NCBI RefSeq assembly: GCF_017599305.1
Contig: NZ_JAGFWR010000010.1
Coordinates: forward strand, 1-64,000
DNA length: 64,000 bases
Direction: 5' to 3'
DNA from: Micromonospora antibiotica
GTDB lineage: Bacteria; Actinomycetota; Actinomycetes; Mycobacteriales; Micromonosporaceae
The notes under the pieces were generated by a model. The model saw only the letters and a list, made by a program, of their open reading frames with translations, was not told the DNA's origin and ran no database searches. Of this stretch, positions 33,921 to 43,413 are shown piece by piece; the first letter of the stretch is position 1; each line of letters opens with the position of its first letter. The translations under genes were made by a program, and so were the position numbers.

Positions 33921-34000
33921 TTGGTTGTCCGGCCAGCGGGAAATCGCCGCCGATCCCGGGTCGGGACGAGGTTCCGTAGCGGGACAACGGGGGAGGATTC

Positions 34001-35116
34001 GTGGCCGTGACCCACCGTCCGTCGGAGCGCCCACCGTCCGGGCCGCCACTGCGGATCGCGATGCTCGTTCCGCCCTGGCTGTCGGTGCCGCCGCCCGGGT
34101 ACGGCGGGCTGGAGCAGGTGGTGCACGGGCTGGTCGACATGCTGGCCAGCCACGGCCACCAGGTGACCCTCTTCGGCGCGGGCCGGCAGCACGGCACCGC
34201 CGCCGACTTCGTCTCCACCATCGACGAGGTGCAGTACGACCGGCTCGGTGAGTCGCTGCCGGAGCTCGCCCACCTGGCACGGGCCAACCAGTTGATCTCT
34301 GCCGCCGACTTCGACGTGATCCACGACCACACCACGATCGGGCCGCTGGTCGCCGGCCGGCGTGCGGTGCCCACCGTGGCGACCGTGCACGGCAACCCGG
34401 TCGGCGAGTACGGCGCGGTGCTCAGCGACACCGATCACGGGGTGGGCCTGGTGGCGATCTCCCACGCCCAACGGCGGGCCAACCCCGGCCTGCCCTGGGT
34501 CGGCACGGTGCACAACGCCCTCAACGCCCGGGACGTGCCGACCAAGCGGCAACCCGGCCGGGGCCCGGTGCTCTGGCTGGCCCGGTTCAGCCCGGACAAG
34601 GGCCCCGACACGGCGATCCGGGCCTGCCGGGCGGCCGGCCTGCCGCTCACCCTGGCCGGCAAGTGCAACGAGCCGGCCGAGCGCCACTACTTCGCCGAGG
34701 TGGTCCAGCCGATGCTGGGCGACGACGTCGACGTGATCATGAACGCCGACCGGGAGGCGACCCTGCGGTTACTGGTCGACGCCCGCTGCCTGATCATGCC
34801 GATCCAGTGGGAGGAACCGTTCGGCATGGTGATGGTGGAGGCCATGGCGACCGGCACACCGGTGGTGGCGCTACGCCGGGGCGCGGTGCCGGAGGTGGTG
34901 GTCGACGGGGTGACCGGACTGGTCCGCGACCGGGCCGAGGAGCTGCCGGCGGCCCTGCGCGAGGTGGTCCGGCTCGACCCGGCGGCCTGCACCGCCCACG
35001 TGGCCGACAACTTCTCCACCGGGCGGATGGCGCGCGGCTACGAGGCGATCTACCGGGCCGTGGCACTCGGCGTGGCCCCGCCCGTGCACCGGCCCGTCGC
35101 ACTGCGTACCCGCTGA
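34001..35116 (+). CDS. GT4-family glycosyltransferase
   Basis: This 371-residue GT-B enzyme has an N-terminal acceptor domain starting LRIAMLVPPWLSVPPPGYGGLEQVV and a donor domain with LWLARFSPDKGPDTAI and the retaining GT4 E-x7-E motif in EEPFGMVMVEAMATGTPVV, followed by GAVPEVVVDGVTGLV. GTG 34001 lies after GGGGGAGG. There is no signal peptide or TM. It stands alone between the htrA terminators and a convergent kinase gene, so the sugar and acceptor cannot be inferred. Confidence 0.88.
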   Translation: MAVTHRPSERPPSGPPLRIAMLVPPWLSVPPPGYGGLEQVVHGLVDMLASHGHQVTLFGAGRQHGTAADFVSTIDEVQYDRLGESLPELAHLARANQLISAADFDVIHDHTTIGPLVAGRRAVPTVATVHGNPVGEYGAVLSDTDHGVGLVAISHAQRRANPGLPWVGTVHNALNARDVPTKRQPGRGPVLWLARFSPDKGPDTAIRACRAAGLPLTLAGKCNEPAERHYFAEVVQPMLGDDVDVIMNADREATLRLLVDARCLIMPIQWEEPFGMVMVEAMATGTPVVALRRGAVPEVVVDGVTGLVRDRAEELPAALREVVRLDPAACTAHVADNFSTGRMARGYEAIYRAVALGVAPPVHRPVALRTR

Positions 35117-35168
35117 GCGGGGTGCGGGGCGGTGCAGCGGACGGTGGTTCCGGTGCCGGCGTAGGGCG

Positions 35169-36956
35169 TCAGACGGCGGTCGCGGCCAGTTTCCGGGCGG
35201 CGGCTTCGAGTTGCCGGCCGTACGCCGCGGTGATGCCACCCTCGTCGATCCGGCGGGTGACCTTCTCGCGGAGCGCGGTCGCCTGCGCGGGCACGTCGGA
35301 CTGGCCCTCGGCGGCGGACCGGGTCAGGTTGGCGAGCACGTTACGCAGGTCCAGGCCGACGTCCTCGCGGACCTCGCCGGTGCGGACCCCGTCGTCGATC
35401 AGCTGACGCATCCGGTCGGCCGCCTCGGTCAACCCGCCGCCGCCCTGCCCGCCGTCGGGGGTGGTGGTGGGCTGTGGGCGGGGCGGTGTGGGCGTCGTGG
35501 TGGCCCGCCGGGGCGCCGGCTGCGCGGTGGGGTCCGCCGGTGGCTGGGTGCGCGGCGGCGACGGCTCCGTCGCCGGGGCCTCGGTCTGCCGGGCGACCGG
35601 CGGGGTGGTGTGGGTCCCCGGCTCCAGCAGCGGGGCGAGCAGGAGGACCGCCGCGACGGTGAACACCACCAGCGCGCCCACCGCCACCAACGGCCGCCGC
35701 GACGGCGGCAGCTCCGGCTCCGGCTCGTGGGGCCCGGTCGCCGCACGACCGTTCCCCGTGCCGCCGCCACCTGCGCCACCGTTGGCCGTGCCACCTGCGC
35801 CACCCGCGCCGTTGTTCGCCGCGCCGTAGGCGGTGTGCCGGCCGTCCGCCGCGCCGGGGCCCGGCGGTCCGCCTGCGGGGGACCGGTCGCCGGATGCGCC
35901 GCCGGACCCCGCCCCGGCCAGCCCGGCTCCCGGGATGCCGGTGCCGGCCGCACCGCCAGGACCCGCGCCGACGCCGGAAGCCGCACCGACGCCGGCCACT
36001 GCGCCCACGCCCGAAGCCACGCCGACGCCGCCCGCCGCACCGACGCCCGACGCCGCGCCCGGCGTGCCGGCCAGTGCGGGCAGGGTGACCGTGGGGGAGA
36101 GCATGGTGGCCGCCTGCGGATCACCGGGCAGCAGCTGGTCCCGCAGCGCGGTGGCGACCTGGTGCGCGGTCGGCCGCTCGTGCGGGTCCCGGGCCAGGCA
36201 GCGCAGGCAGACGTCCACCACCACCGGAGGCAGCCCCGGCACGCCGTCCAGTGACGGCGGTGTCTCGTCGACGATCGCGTCGGCGAGCTGTTCCCAGGTC
36301 TCCGCCGGGTACGGCGGATGGCCGGTCAGCGTCTCGTAGAGCAGCACGCCCAGGGAGTAGACGTCGGTCGACGGCTGGGCCGGTGCCCCGTCCAGGCGTT
36401 CCGGGGCCACGTACGCCGGGGTGCCGAAGGTGCCCCCGTCCTCGTCGTCGTCGGGGGTGCCGACCTGGGTGGCGATGCCGAAGTCGAGCACCTTCGCGCC
36501 GGTCCGGGTCATCATCACGTTCGCCGGGGTGATGTCCCGGTGCACGATGCCCAGCCGGTGCGCCGCCGCCAACGCCTCGGCGACCTGGGCGCCCACCTCG
36601 ACCGCCTCCGGCCAGGGCAGCGGACCCTCGCTCAGCCGGTGCTCCAGCTCCTCGCCGGTGAGCAGCTCCATCACCACGAACGAGGTGATCTCGCCGTCCG
36701 GGGCGAGCGCCTCGCCGTAGTCGTGCACCGCGGTCACGTGCGGGTGGACCAGTTGGGCGGCCGACCGGGCCTCCTCGCGGACCATGTCCCGGAAGCGGGC
36801 GTCGGCGGCTAGCGACGGCGCGAGCACCTTGACCGCGACGACCCGGTCCAGCACCTCGTCGCGGGCCCGCCAGATCACCGACATCCCGCCGGCCCCGATC
36901 CTGTCGAGGAGCCGGTACCTGCGGGCCAGCAACCTACCGGCGTTCAGGGCTGCCAT
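35169..36956 (-). CDS. Membrane Ser/Thr protein kinase
   Basis: This 595-residue kinase has the catalytic domain at about 13-270: IGAGGMSVIW loop, K43 in VAVKVL, HRDITPAN (D141), DFG (D158) and GTPAYVAPE. The residue after HRDI is threonine (T143) where most Ser/Thr kinases have lysine. The middle (about 290-400) is a Gly/Ala/Val-rich repeat (GVGAASGVGA units), then one TM (about 425-445), a Pro/Thr stalk and a helical outer domain (about 510-595). ATG 36956 is preferred; a GTG at 36968 is possible. On the minus strand TTGACA (plus 37016-37021), a 17-nt spacer and CAACCT form a probable promoter. Confidence 0.9.
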   Translation of the reverse strand: MAALNAGRLLARRYRLLDRIGAGGMSVIWRARDEVLDRVVAVKVLAPSLAADARFRDMVREEARSAAQLVHPHVTAVHDYGEALAPDGEITSFVVMELLTGEELEHRLSEGPLPWPEAVEVGAQVAEALAAAHRLGIVHRDITPANVMMTRTGAKVLDFGIATQVGTPDDDEDGGTFGTPAYVAPERLDGAPAQPSTDVYSLGVLLYETLTGHPPYPAETWEQLADAIVDETPPSLDGVPGLPPVVVDVCLRCLARDPHERPTAHQVATALRDQLLPGDPQAATMLSPTVTLPALAGTPGAASGVGAAGGVGVASGVGAVAGVGAASGVGAGPGGAAGTGIPGAGLAGAGSGGASGDRSPAGGPPGPGAADGRHTAYGAANNGAGGAGGTANGGAGGGGTGNGRAATGPHEPEPELPPSRRPLVAVGALVVFTVAAVLLLAPLLEPGTHTTPPVARQTEAPATEPSPPRTQPPADPTAQPAPRRATTTPTPPRPQPTTTPDGGQGGGGLTEAADRMRQLIDDGVRTGEVREDVGLDLRNVLANLTRSAAEGQSDVPAQATALREKVTRRIDEGGITAAYGRQLEAAARKLAATAV

Positions 36957-36992
36957 CAGTGTTCGCACCTGCCTGGGGTTCGGGGTGGTGTC

Positions 36993-37021
36993 AGGTTGCG
37001 CGAATGTGTCCCCCCTGTCAA
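36993..37021 (-). promoter_or_regulatory. Promoter of the Ser/Thr kinase gene
   Basis: On the minus strand TTGACA (plus 37016-37021) is followed after 17 nt by CAACCT (plus 36993-36998). It would give a leader of about 30 nt. Confidence 0.5.
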
Positions 37022-37147
37022 CGGTTGTCCATTTGTCCGGTGACCCTCCGCAGTGGCGGTTTCGCCCACCGCCACCGGTTCCCGATCGACGCCGGTGACC
37101 AGCGGCTGCGCCGCAGGCACGGGCGGTGGCGTGCCAGGATGAACGAC

Positions 37148-37978
37148 ATGAGTGGCGGTCCGGTGGCGTTCGTGCTCGGCGGCGGGGGAGTGCTCGGCGC
37201 GGTCGAGGTGGGCATGCTGCGTGCCCTGTTCCGGGCCCGGATCCGCCCCGACGTCGTGCTCGGCACCTCGATCGGCGCGGTCAACGGCGCGTTGGTCGCC
37301 GCCGACCCGTCCGAGGCGGTCACCGACCGGCTGGTCCGGCTGTGGGCGTCCCCGGAGGCGAGCGAGGTGTACGGCGACTCGGTCGCCCGGCAACTGCGCC
37401 GCTTCGCCGCCCGTACCCACCTGCACTCGCCCCGGCCGCTACGCAAGCTGCTGGAGGGGGAGCTGGGCGCGGACACCACCTTCGCCGACCTGAAGGTGCC
37501 GTTCCGCTGCTGCGCGGCCAACATCGAGCGGGCCGCCGAACACTGGTTCCACACCGGACCGCTGGTGCCGGCGGTGCTCGCCTCCGCCTCCGTACCGGGG
37601 CTGCTGCCGCCGGCACAGATCGACGGCCAGCATTACATTGACGGCGGGATCGTCAACTCCATCCCGATCGGCGAGGCGGTCGCGGTCGGCGCGACGCAGA
37701 TCTTCGTCCTCCAGGTGGGGCGGATCGAGCGGGAGCTGACGCCGCCCCGCCGACCGTGGGAGATCGCCCAGGTCGCATTCGAGATCGCCCGCCGGCACCG
37801 GTTCGCCCGGGAGATGGCGGCCCTGCCCGAGGGGGTACGGGTGCACGTGCTGCCGACCGGCGGGCTGGAACCACGCGACGACAGCCCGTGGGCGTACCGG
37901 GACATGGCGGCGGTGGGTCGGCGGATCAGCCGCGCCTACACCGCCTCCCGGCACTACCTGGCGAGCCTGGACCGCTGA
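37148..37978 (+). CDS. Patatin-like phospholipase
   Basis: This 276-residue cytoplasmic or membrane-associated hydrolase has the patatin Ser-Asp dyad: the oxyanion loop LGGGGVLGAVEVG (10-22), nucleophile S41 in GTSIG and D165 in YIDGGIVNS. It probably removes acyl chains from phospholipids or lysolipids. ATG 37148 is supported by CAGGAT (37135-37140) seven bases upstream as a leaderless -10, or by the same AGGA acting as a Shine-Dalgarno. The next gene, a PlsC-like acyltransferase, overlaps its stop by one base, suggesting a deacylation/reacylation pair. Confidence 0.88.
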   Translation: MSGGPVAFVLGGGGVLGAVEVGMLRALFRARIRPDVVLGTSIGAVNGALVAADPSEAVTDRLVRLWASPEASEVYGDSVARQLRRFAARTHLHSPRPLRKLLEGELGADTTFADLKVPFRCCAANIERAAEHWFHTGPLVPAVLASASVPGLLPPAQIDGQHYIDGGIVNSIPIGEAVAVGATQIFVLQVGRIERELTPPRRPWEIAQVAFEIARRHRFAREMAALPEGVRVHVLPTGGLEPRDDSPWAYRDMAAVGRRISRAYTASRHYLASLDR

Positions 37979-38997
37979 TGCCGCTGCCCCCTCGGTGGGT
38001 ACGCCGGCTGTTGTTCGCACCCGGGGTGATCCTGCTCGCGGTCACGGTGCTGACCACGGTGCCGGTCTGGGCGCTGCTCGCGCTGGCCGCGTCGCCGTTC
38101 GTGCCGGGCCGGTTGCGCCCGCTGCGGCTGCTCTGGATCGGGTGCGTCTACCTGGTCTGGGACGCCGCCGCACTGGTCGCCCTCTTCGTGCTGTGGCTGG
38201 CCTCCGGATTCGGCCGGTGGAAGCGCACGCCGTCCTTCCAGCGGGCACACTACGTGCTCGCCGGCTGGTTCCTGCGGGTGCTGTTCTGGCAGGCCCGGTG
38301 GACGCTGCGGCTGAGCATCGACGTGGTCGGCACCGACCCGGACACCGCCCTGCCGGGCCGGCCGGAGCTGGTGCTCTGCCGGCACGCCGGCCCGGGTGAC
38401 TCGTTCATCCTGATCCACTCCCTGGTCAACTGGTTCCGGCGGGAGCCCCGGATCGTGCTCAAGGAGGCGCTCCAGTGGGACCCGGCGATCGACGTGCTGC
38501 TCAACCGCCTGCCCAACCGGTTCGTCGCCGCCGGTGACGGCCGGGACGCGGCGGTCCGGCAGATCGGTCACCTCGCCACCGGCCTGGACGACGACGACGC
38601 CTTCGTGATCTTCCCGGAGGGCGGCAACTTCACCCCCGGCCGACGCGTACGGGCCATCGACCGGCTCCGCGCGCTCGGGCTGGAGCGGATGGCGGTGCGC
38701 GCCGAGCGGATGCAGCACGTGCTCGCCCCGCAGCCCGGCGGGGTGCTCGCCGCCCTGGACGCCGCACCCGAGGCCGGCGTGATCTTCGTGGCGCACACCG
38801 GCCTGGACCGGATGCTCACCGTCGCCGACGTGTGGCGGGAGCTGCCCATGGACAAACGGATCGTGATGCGGTTCTGGTCGGTGCCGCCCGAGGACGTCCC
38901 GACCGGCCGGCAGGAACGGATCGACTGGCTCTTCGACTGGTGGGACCGGATCGACAGGTGGATCGCCGCCAACCGGGACGGCGTGACCGCTGAATGA
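37978..38997 (+). CDS. PlsC-like acyltransferase with long N-terminal membrane domain
   Basis: This 339-residue protein has three hydrophobic segments (about 15-45, 55-80 and 90-110) before an acyltransferase domain. The HX4D motif appears as RHAGPGDS instead of the usual NHxSxxD, and the phosphate-binding motif as FPEGGNFTPG. Start and previous stop overlap (TGATG). It resembles actinobacterial lysophospholipid acyltransferase-like proteins. It is coupled with the patatin, so it may re-acylate the lysolipid that enzyme produces; the acceptor is not known. Confidence 0.82.
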   Translation: MPLPPRWVRRLLFAPGVILLAVTVLTTVPVWALLALAASPFVPGRLRPLRLLWIGCVYLVWDAAALVALFVLWLASGFGRWKRTPSFQRAHYVLAGWFLRVLFWQARWTLRLSIDVVGTDPDTALPGRPELVLCRHAGPGDSFILIHSLVNWFRREPRIVLKEALQWDPAIDVLLNRLPNRFVAAGDGRDAAVRQIGHLATGLDDDDAFVIFPEGGNFTPGRRVRAIDRLRALGLERMAVRAERMQHVLAPQPGGVLAALDAAPEAGVIFVAHTGLDRMLTVADVWRELPMDKRIVMRFWSVPPEDVPTGRQERIDWLFDWWDRIDRWIAANRDGVTAE

Positions 38998-39049
38998 ACG
39001 CACCGTGACGGTCGACCGGTTCGCCGCCGATCCCACGTAGGGTGCGCAG

Positions 39050-39370
39050 GTGGACCAGATCTGCGTGGTGACGACGGTGGTGGACTCGCGCTCCGTCGCG
39101 GACCTGATGGCGGCTGCCGCGGTGGCCGGGCGGCTGGCCGCCTGCGCCCAGGTCGGCGGCCAGGTCGACAGCACGTACTGGTGGCGGGCCGGGGTGGAGA
39201 CCAGCACCGAATGGTCGGTGCAGTTCAAGACCGCCCCGGACCGGGCCACCGCGCTGGTCGGCCAGATCCGGGCCAACCATCCCTACGAGGTGCCCGAGAT
39301 CCTGGTCACCCGGGTGGACAGCGGTGATCCGGCGTACGCGCTCTGGGTGCACGAGAACACCCGTACCTAG
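39050..39370 (+). CDS. cutA: CutA1 divalent-ion tolerance protein
   Basis: CutA is a small, very stable trimeric protein linked to copper tolerance in E. coli and otherwise of uncertain function. The 106-residue protein has the core AGRLAACAQVGG, STYWWRAGV, SVQFKT and the C-terminal NHPYEVPEILVTRV signature. GTG 39050 has TAGGGT (39038-39043) six bases upstream and no Shine-Dalgarno: probably leaderless. No metal genes are nearby. Confidence 0.92.
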   Translation: MDQICVVTTVVDSRSVADLMAAAAVAGRLAACAQVGGQVDSTYWWRAGVETSTEWSVQFKTAPDRATALVGQIRANHPYEVPEILVTRVDSGDPAYALWVHENTRT

Positions 39371-39418
39371 GTACGGGCACTCTGGCCAGGGGTTGCCGCC
39401 CACCGGCAGGATGGCCGG

Positions 39419-42400
39419 GTGCAGAACACCGGTTACCCCTGCCCCCGCTGCGGTGCGCCCGCCGAACTGACCCGCGGGTGCGTCGGTTGCGGGTTCGGGC
39501 CGTACCCGCCCGCCGCCGAGGTGGTCCGGCTGGACCGGGAGATCGTTTCGCTCGGCCGGGAGGTGGAGCGGGCCCGGGAGGCGTACCAGGGGCTCGGCGC
39601 GCGCCTGCTCGCGGCGCAGCGCCAGCGGGCGGAACTGGCGGCCCGGATCCGCCGGGAGATCCCCGCGCCGGTCCCGGTCGGTGCGGCGGTCCGCGTACCC
39701 GCGCCGGCCGGACGTCCCGTTCCGCCGGCCGTTCGTCCGGCAGGCCACCCGGTCGTCCCGGCCGCGCGCCCGGTCGTCCCGGTGCGTCCCGGCGGTGTCG
39801 TCGGGTCCGGCGGGTCCGTGCCGCCGGCCGGGTTCGGACCCCCACCCGTGGGTACGCCGGGCCGCCCGGAGACCTCGACCCGGACGATCCAGTGGCTGCT
39901 GTTCGTCCTCGGTGGCCTGCTGCTGGGCACGGCGGCGGTGGTCTTCACCGCGGTCGCCTGGGCGGCGGTGGGGGTGGCGGGCCGGGCGCTGATCCTGGCC
40001 GGGTTCACCGCGCTCGCCCTGGCGGTGCCGTTGGTGGCGAAGTGGCGCGGCCTGCGCGGCACCGCCGAGACGTTCGCGGCGGTGGGCCTGCTGCTGGTGG
40101 TCCTCGACGGGTACGCCGCCTGGTCGGTGAACCTGCTCGGCACCGCCGACTGGTCGGGCACCCGGTACGCCGCCCTGGTCACCGGGCTCAGCGCGGCGGT
40201 CGCCACCGGGTACGCCCTGCTCAGCCGGCTCACCGTGCCGTGGTTCGCGGCGCTGTTCGTCGTCCAGCCGGTGCTGCCGCTGGCGGTGGCGCAGTCCCGG
40301 CCCGGGGCCACCGGTTGGACGCTGACGTTCCTCGGGGTGGCGCTGCTCGACCTCGCGGTGGTGGTCGCGCTGCACCGCCGCTCGCCGGCCCCGCTCGCCG
40401 TTCCGACCGGCCCGGTTCCGACCGGCCCGGTCCCGGCGGCCACCGGGTCGGCAGCGAACCGCCCGGTGCCGGCCGGGCCTGATCCCGCCGCTCCGCCACT
40501 GGCCGGAGCGGTGCCACCCGGGGCGGCTCCGGCCGCTGCGGGTCCCGGGGAAGCGGTGGTGGTGCCCGCCGGGGGGTCGGGCGCCACCACCGTCCCGGCG
40601 GACGGGGGACCGGCGGCCGGCGGGGGGCCGGTCGCCGGACCGCCCGGTTCCACCGCTGTGCTCGCCGGCCGGGTGCTCGGTTGGCTCGGCTTCGGTGCCG
40701 CGACGACGGTCGCCGCGAGCTGCGCGCTGGTGCCGCTGGTGCTCGGCCGGGCCGGCGGTCAGCCGCTGCTGGCCGGCCTGCCGATGCTGCTCGTCGGCCT
40801 GGTCCTGGCCGGTGCGGCCCGGGTCGCGGGTGCCGGGGTGTTCCGCCAGCTCACCACCGGGTTGCTGGTGCCGTTGCTCGCCGTCGCGATGCTGCGGCCG
40901 GTGGCCGAGCTGCGGGCCGGGTTCCTGCTGCTCGCGGTCGGCCTGGTGGCGGCGGCTCTGGCCGGTGGCGTGAGGCTGCTGCCGCAGCGGCACCGCACCG
41001 GCCCCCGGGTCGGCGCGCTGCTGGTGGCGGCCGGTGCGGCCCAGGTCACCGTGCTCGCCACCGGTTCCCTCGCGGCGCTCGCGGTGGGCCGGTCGCTGCC
41101 CGCCTGGCAGGGGGCCGCCGCGGGTCCCGATCTCTCGTGGGGCTGGCAGCTCCCGCTCACCGCCCTGCTCACCGTCGGCGCCGGCCTCCTGCTGCTGTCG
41201 AGGGCGGCCCGTCCGGTGACCGTACTGCTGGGCGTGGTGGTCACCGCCGCCGCGCTACCGGCGGTGACCACCACGCCGTGGCCGGCCACCCTCGCGGTCG
41301 ACCTGGTCGTCGGGGCGGCACTGCTGCCGGTGGCGGTGCTGCGGTGCCGTCGTGCCGCGACGGTGCTCGTCGGCGCGGCCGGTGCCGCCGTGCTGCTCGG
41401 GCACGGACTGCTGGTGGCGGCGGCCGACCCGGTGGGGCTGCTGGCGGCACTCGGGGTGGTGCTGGTCGTCGGGCTGGCGGTGGCGCTGTCCCCCCGCCCG
41501 GCGAACGCCGTCGCGGCCCGGGTCGCCGGGGTCGCCCTGACGGTCGCCCTGCTCACCGTGCCGGCCGGCGCTGCGGTCGCGCTGCGGGCCGCCGGGTCGC
41601 CGGCCTGGTGGCAGCTGCGGGTCGGGTTCGCCGCCGCCGTGCTGCTGCTGGTCCCGCTGCTCGCGCTCCGTCGTCGCCGCCCCGACCTCGACGGGTACGC
41701 CGGCACCGCGCTCGCCGTGGCGCTGGCCGCCGTGGTCACGCCGACCGTCGTACCGGGTGGGGAGTCGTCGGCCCTCTATGCCGCGGCGGCGCTCGGCGTG
41801 CTGGTGCTGGCCGAACGGCGTACCGCTGCGGTGACGACCGGCCGGGTGGTCGGCGTCGGCCTGGCCGGGCTGGCCCTGGTCGCCGCCGCTCCGGTGACCC
41901 TCACCGCGCTGGTCGCCCCCTACGGTGACCCGGTCCGACCCTGGTCGGGGGCGCCGACCGGGGACGGCCCGTCGGGTGCCCCGGCGGTCGGTGTGGCGCT
42001 GCTGGTCCTCGCCCTCACCGCCGCGCTGTTCGTCCACCGGTACACCGGCCGCCGGTCCGGGTCGGCCGTGGCCGCGCTGCCGTTCGGGGCGGCGGCGCTG
42101 CCCGTGCTGCTGCTCGTCGGCCCCGCACCCTGGCCGGTGGTGCCGGCGGTGGTCCTGCTCGTCGGCAGCGCGGCGCTGCTCACCGCCGCGCTCGCCGGCC
42201 CGGTTCGGACCGCCGCCGTCGCCACGGCCACCCCGCCTGCGGCGGTCCCGGGTGAGCCCGGTCCCGGCGCGGCACCGACTGCGGGTGGGCCACCGGTGGG
42301 CCACCGGCGTGGCGGGGAACTGCTGGTGCCGGTCACCACCCCGATCGGTCTGCTGTGGACGTTCTTCGGCCTGGTCGGGCTGCTCGCCACCCGGGCCGGT

Positions 42401-43294
42401 ACGTTGGCCGCGCTGGCCCTGCTGGTGATCGTGACGGCGGTGATCGGTGCGGTCGGCAGGCGGCCCGGGGTACGGCTGCTCGGCTGCCTGACCACGGTCG
42501 CGGCGGCCACCTCCTTCGCGTTGACCGCGCCCCTGGCCGCCGGCCTGCCGACCCGGACGGCCGGGTTCCCGGTGCTCGTGGTGGCGGTGGCGGTGCTGCT
42601 CGGCGCACCCCTGCTGGCCCGGCGCGGGTCGCTCACCGTACGGGCGTTGGAGGCCGCCGCGCAGGCGGTGGCCGTGCTCGCCCTGCTGCTCACCGTCGGT
42701 GCGATCCGACACGCGGCGGTGATCTGCGTGCTCTGGGGGGCCGCCGTGGCGCTGCGGGTGCTGTACCCGGGTCAGTCGGCCGGCCAACGGTGGGTCTTCG
42801 GGGCGGTGGCCGGTGGCAGTGAACTGCTCGGCGCGTGGCTGCTGCTGATCAGCGGCGAGGTGGTGCTGCTGGAGGCGTACACCCTGCCGGTGGCCGGGCT
42901 GACATTGGTGGCCGGCCTGCTGGCGCTGCGGAGCCGGCCCGGGTTGACCAGTTGGCTGGCCCTCGGCCCCGGGCTCGCCGCCGCTCTGCTGCCCAGCCTG
43001 GTGTCGGTGCTGGTGGCGGCGGACCCGCAGCCCTGGCGGCGGCTGCTGCTGGGCGGTGCCGCGCTGGGCGTGGTGCTGGTCGGCGCGGTCCGGCGCTGGC
43101 AGGCGCCGGTGGTGCTCGGCGGCGGCAGCCTCGTCCTGCTCGCGCTGCACGAACTGGTCCGGGGCTGGGACCTGCTGCCCCGCTGGATCTACCTGGCCGT
43201 CGGCGGGCTGGCGTTGATCACGCTCGCGGCCACCTACGAGCGGCGTCGGCGGGATGTGAGCCGGCTGCGGGCGGCGGTGGGCCGGATGGGCTGA
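39419..43294 (+). CDS. Giant polytopic membrane protein with N-terminal zinc ribbon
   Basis: This 1291-residue protein starts with a zinc ribbon (C8-x2-C11 and C21-x2-C24), then a charged coiled coil (about 35-80), a Pro/Val-rich linker (about 80-150), and then about 30-35 hydrophobic helices to the end, interrupted by Pro/Ala/Thr-rich loops near residues 325-405, 850 and 945. I recognise the layout as an uncharacterised actinobacterial family but can give no function. GTG 39419 has CAGGAT (39407-39412) six bases upstream. An FHA-domain protein with a second zinc site follows 119 bp downstream. It may form a membrane scaffold or transporter controlled by phosphorylation; that is speculation. 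Confidence 0.8.
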   Translation: MQNTGYPCPRCGAPAELTRGCVGCGFGPYPPAAEVVRLDREIVSLGREVERAREAYQGLGARLLAAQRQRAELAARIRREIPAPVPVGAAVRVPAPAGRPVPPAVRPAGHPVVPAARPVVPVRPGGVVGSGGSVPPAGFGPPPVGTPGRPETSTRTIQWLLFVLGGLLLGTAAVVFTAVAWAAVGVAGRALILAGFTALALAVPLVAKWRGLRGTAETFAAVGLLLVVLDGYAAWSVNLLGTADWSGTRYAALVTGLSAAVATGYALLSRLTVPWFAALFVVQPVLPLAVAQSRPGATGWTLTFLGVALLDLAVVVALHRRSPAPLAVPTGPVPTGPVPAATGSAANRPVPAGPDPAAPPLAGAVPPGAAPAAAGPGEAVVVPAGGSGATTVPADGGPAAGGGPVAGPPGSTAVLAGRVLGWLGFGAATTVAASCALVPLVLGRAGGQPLLAGLPMLLVGLVLAGAARVAGAGVFRQLTTGLLVPLLAVAMLRPVAELRAGFLLLAVGLVAAALAGGVRLLPQRHRTGPRVGALLVAAGAAQVTVLATGSLAALAVGRSLPAWQGAAAGPDLSWGWQLPLTALLTVGAGLLLLSRAARPVTVLLGVVVTAAALPAVTTTPWPATLAVDLVVGAALLPVAVLRCRRAATVLVGAAGAAVLLGHGLLVAAADPVGLLAALGVVLVVGLAVALSPRPANAVAARVAGVALTVALLTVPAGAAVALRAAGSPAWWQLRVGFAAAVLLLVPLLALRRRRPDLDGYAGTALAVALAAVVTPTVVPGGESSALYAAAALGVLVLAERRTAAVTTGRVVGVGLAGLALVAAAPVTLTALVAPYGDPVRPWSGAPTGDGPSGAPAVGVALLVLALTAALFVHRYTGRRSGSAVAALPFGAAALPVLLLVGPAPWPVVPAVVLLVGSAALLTAALAGPVRTAAVATATPPAAVPGEPGPGAAPTAGGPPVGHRRGGELLVPVTTPIGLLWTFFGLVGLLATRAGTLAALALLVIVTAVIGAVGRRPGVRLLGCLTTVAAATSFALTAPLAAGLPTRTAGFPVLVVAVAVLLGAPLLARRGSLTVRALEAAAQAVAVLALLLTVGAIRHAAVICVLWGAAVALRVLYPGQSAGQRWVFGAVAGGSELLGAWLLLISGEVVLLEAYTLPVAGLTLVAGLLALRSRPGLTSWLALGPGLAAALLPSLVSVLVAADPQPWRRLLLGGAALGVVLVGAVRRWQAPVVLGGGSLVLLALHELVRGWDLLPRWIYLAVGGLALITLAATYERRRRDVSRLRAAVGRMG

Positions 43295-43306
43295 GCCGCC
43301 CACCGG

Positions 43307-43312
43307 TAGGGT
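43307..43312 (+). promoter_or_regulatory. Probable -10 of the FHA protein gene
   Basis: TAGGGT fits the TANNNT consensus and would start transcription near 43320, giving about 95 nt of leader before ATG 43414. Confidence 0.4.
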
Positions 43313-43413
43313 CGTGCCAAGGCAGCGCCTGCGCACCGCCGAGCCGGCGCGCAGGTGCCGACCGGGCCGGCGGTGGCGGCCCGGCAGAGCGACGAGATCC
43401 TCCGGAGCGCGCG

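Noticed and set aside
41255..43336. 693-residue minus-strand frame opposite the giant membrane protein
   Set aside because: Gln/Arg/Pro/His-rich shadow without hydrophobic pattern; the plus strand shows regular transmembrane helices.
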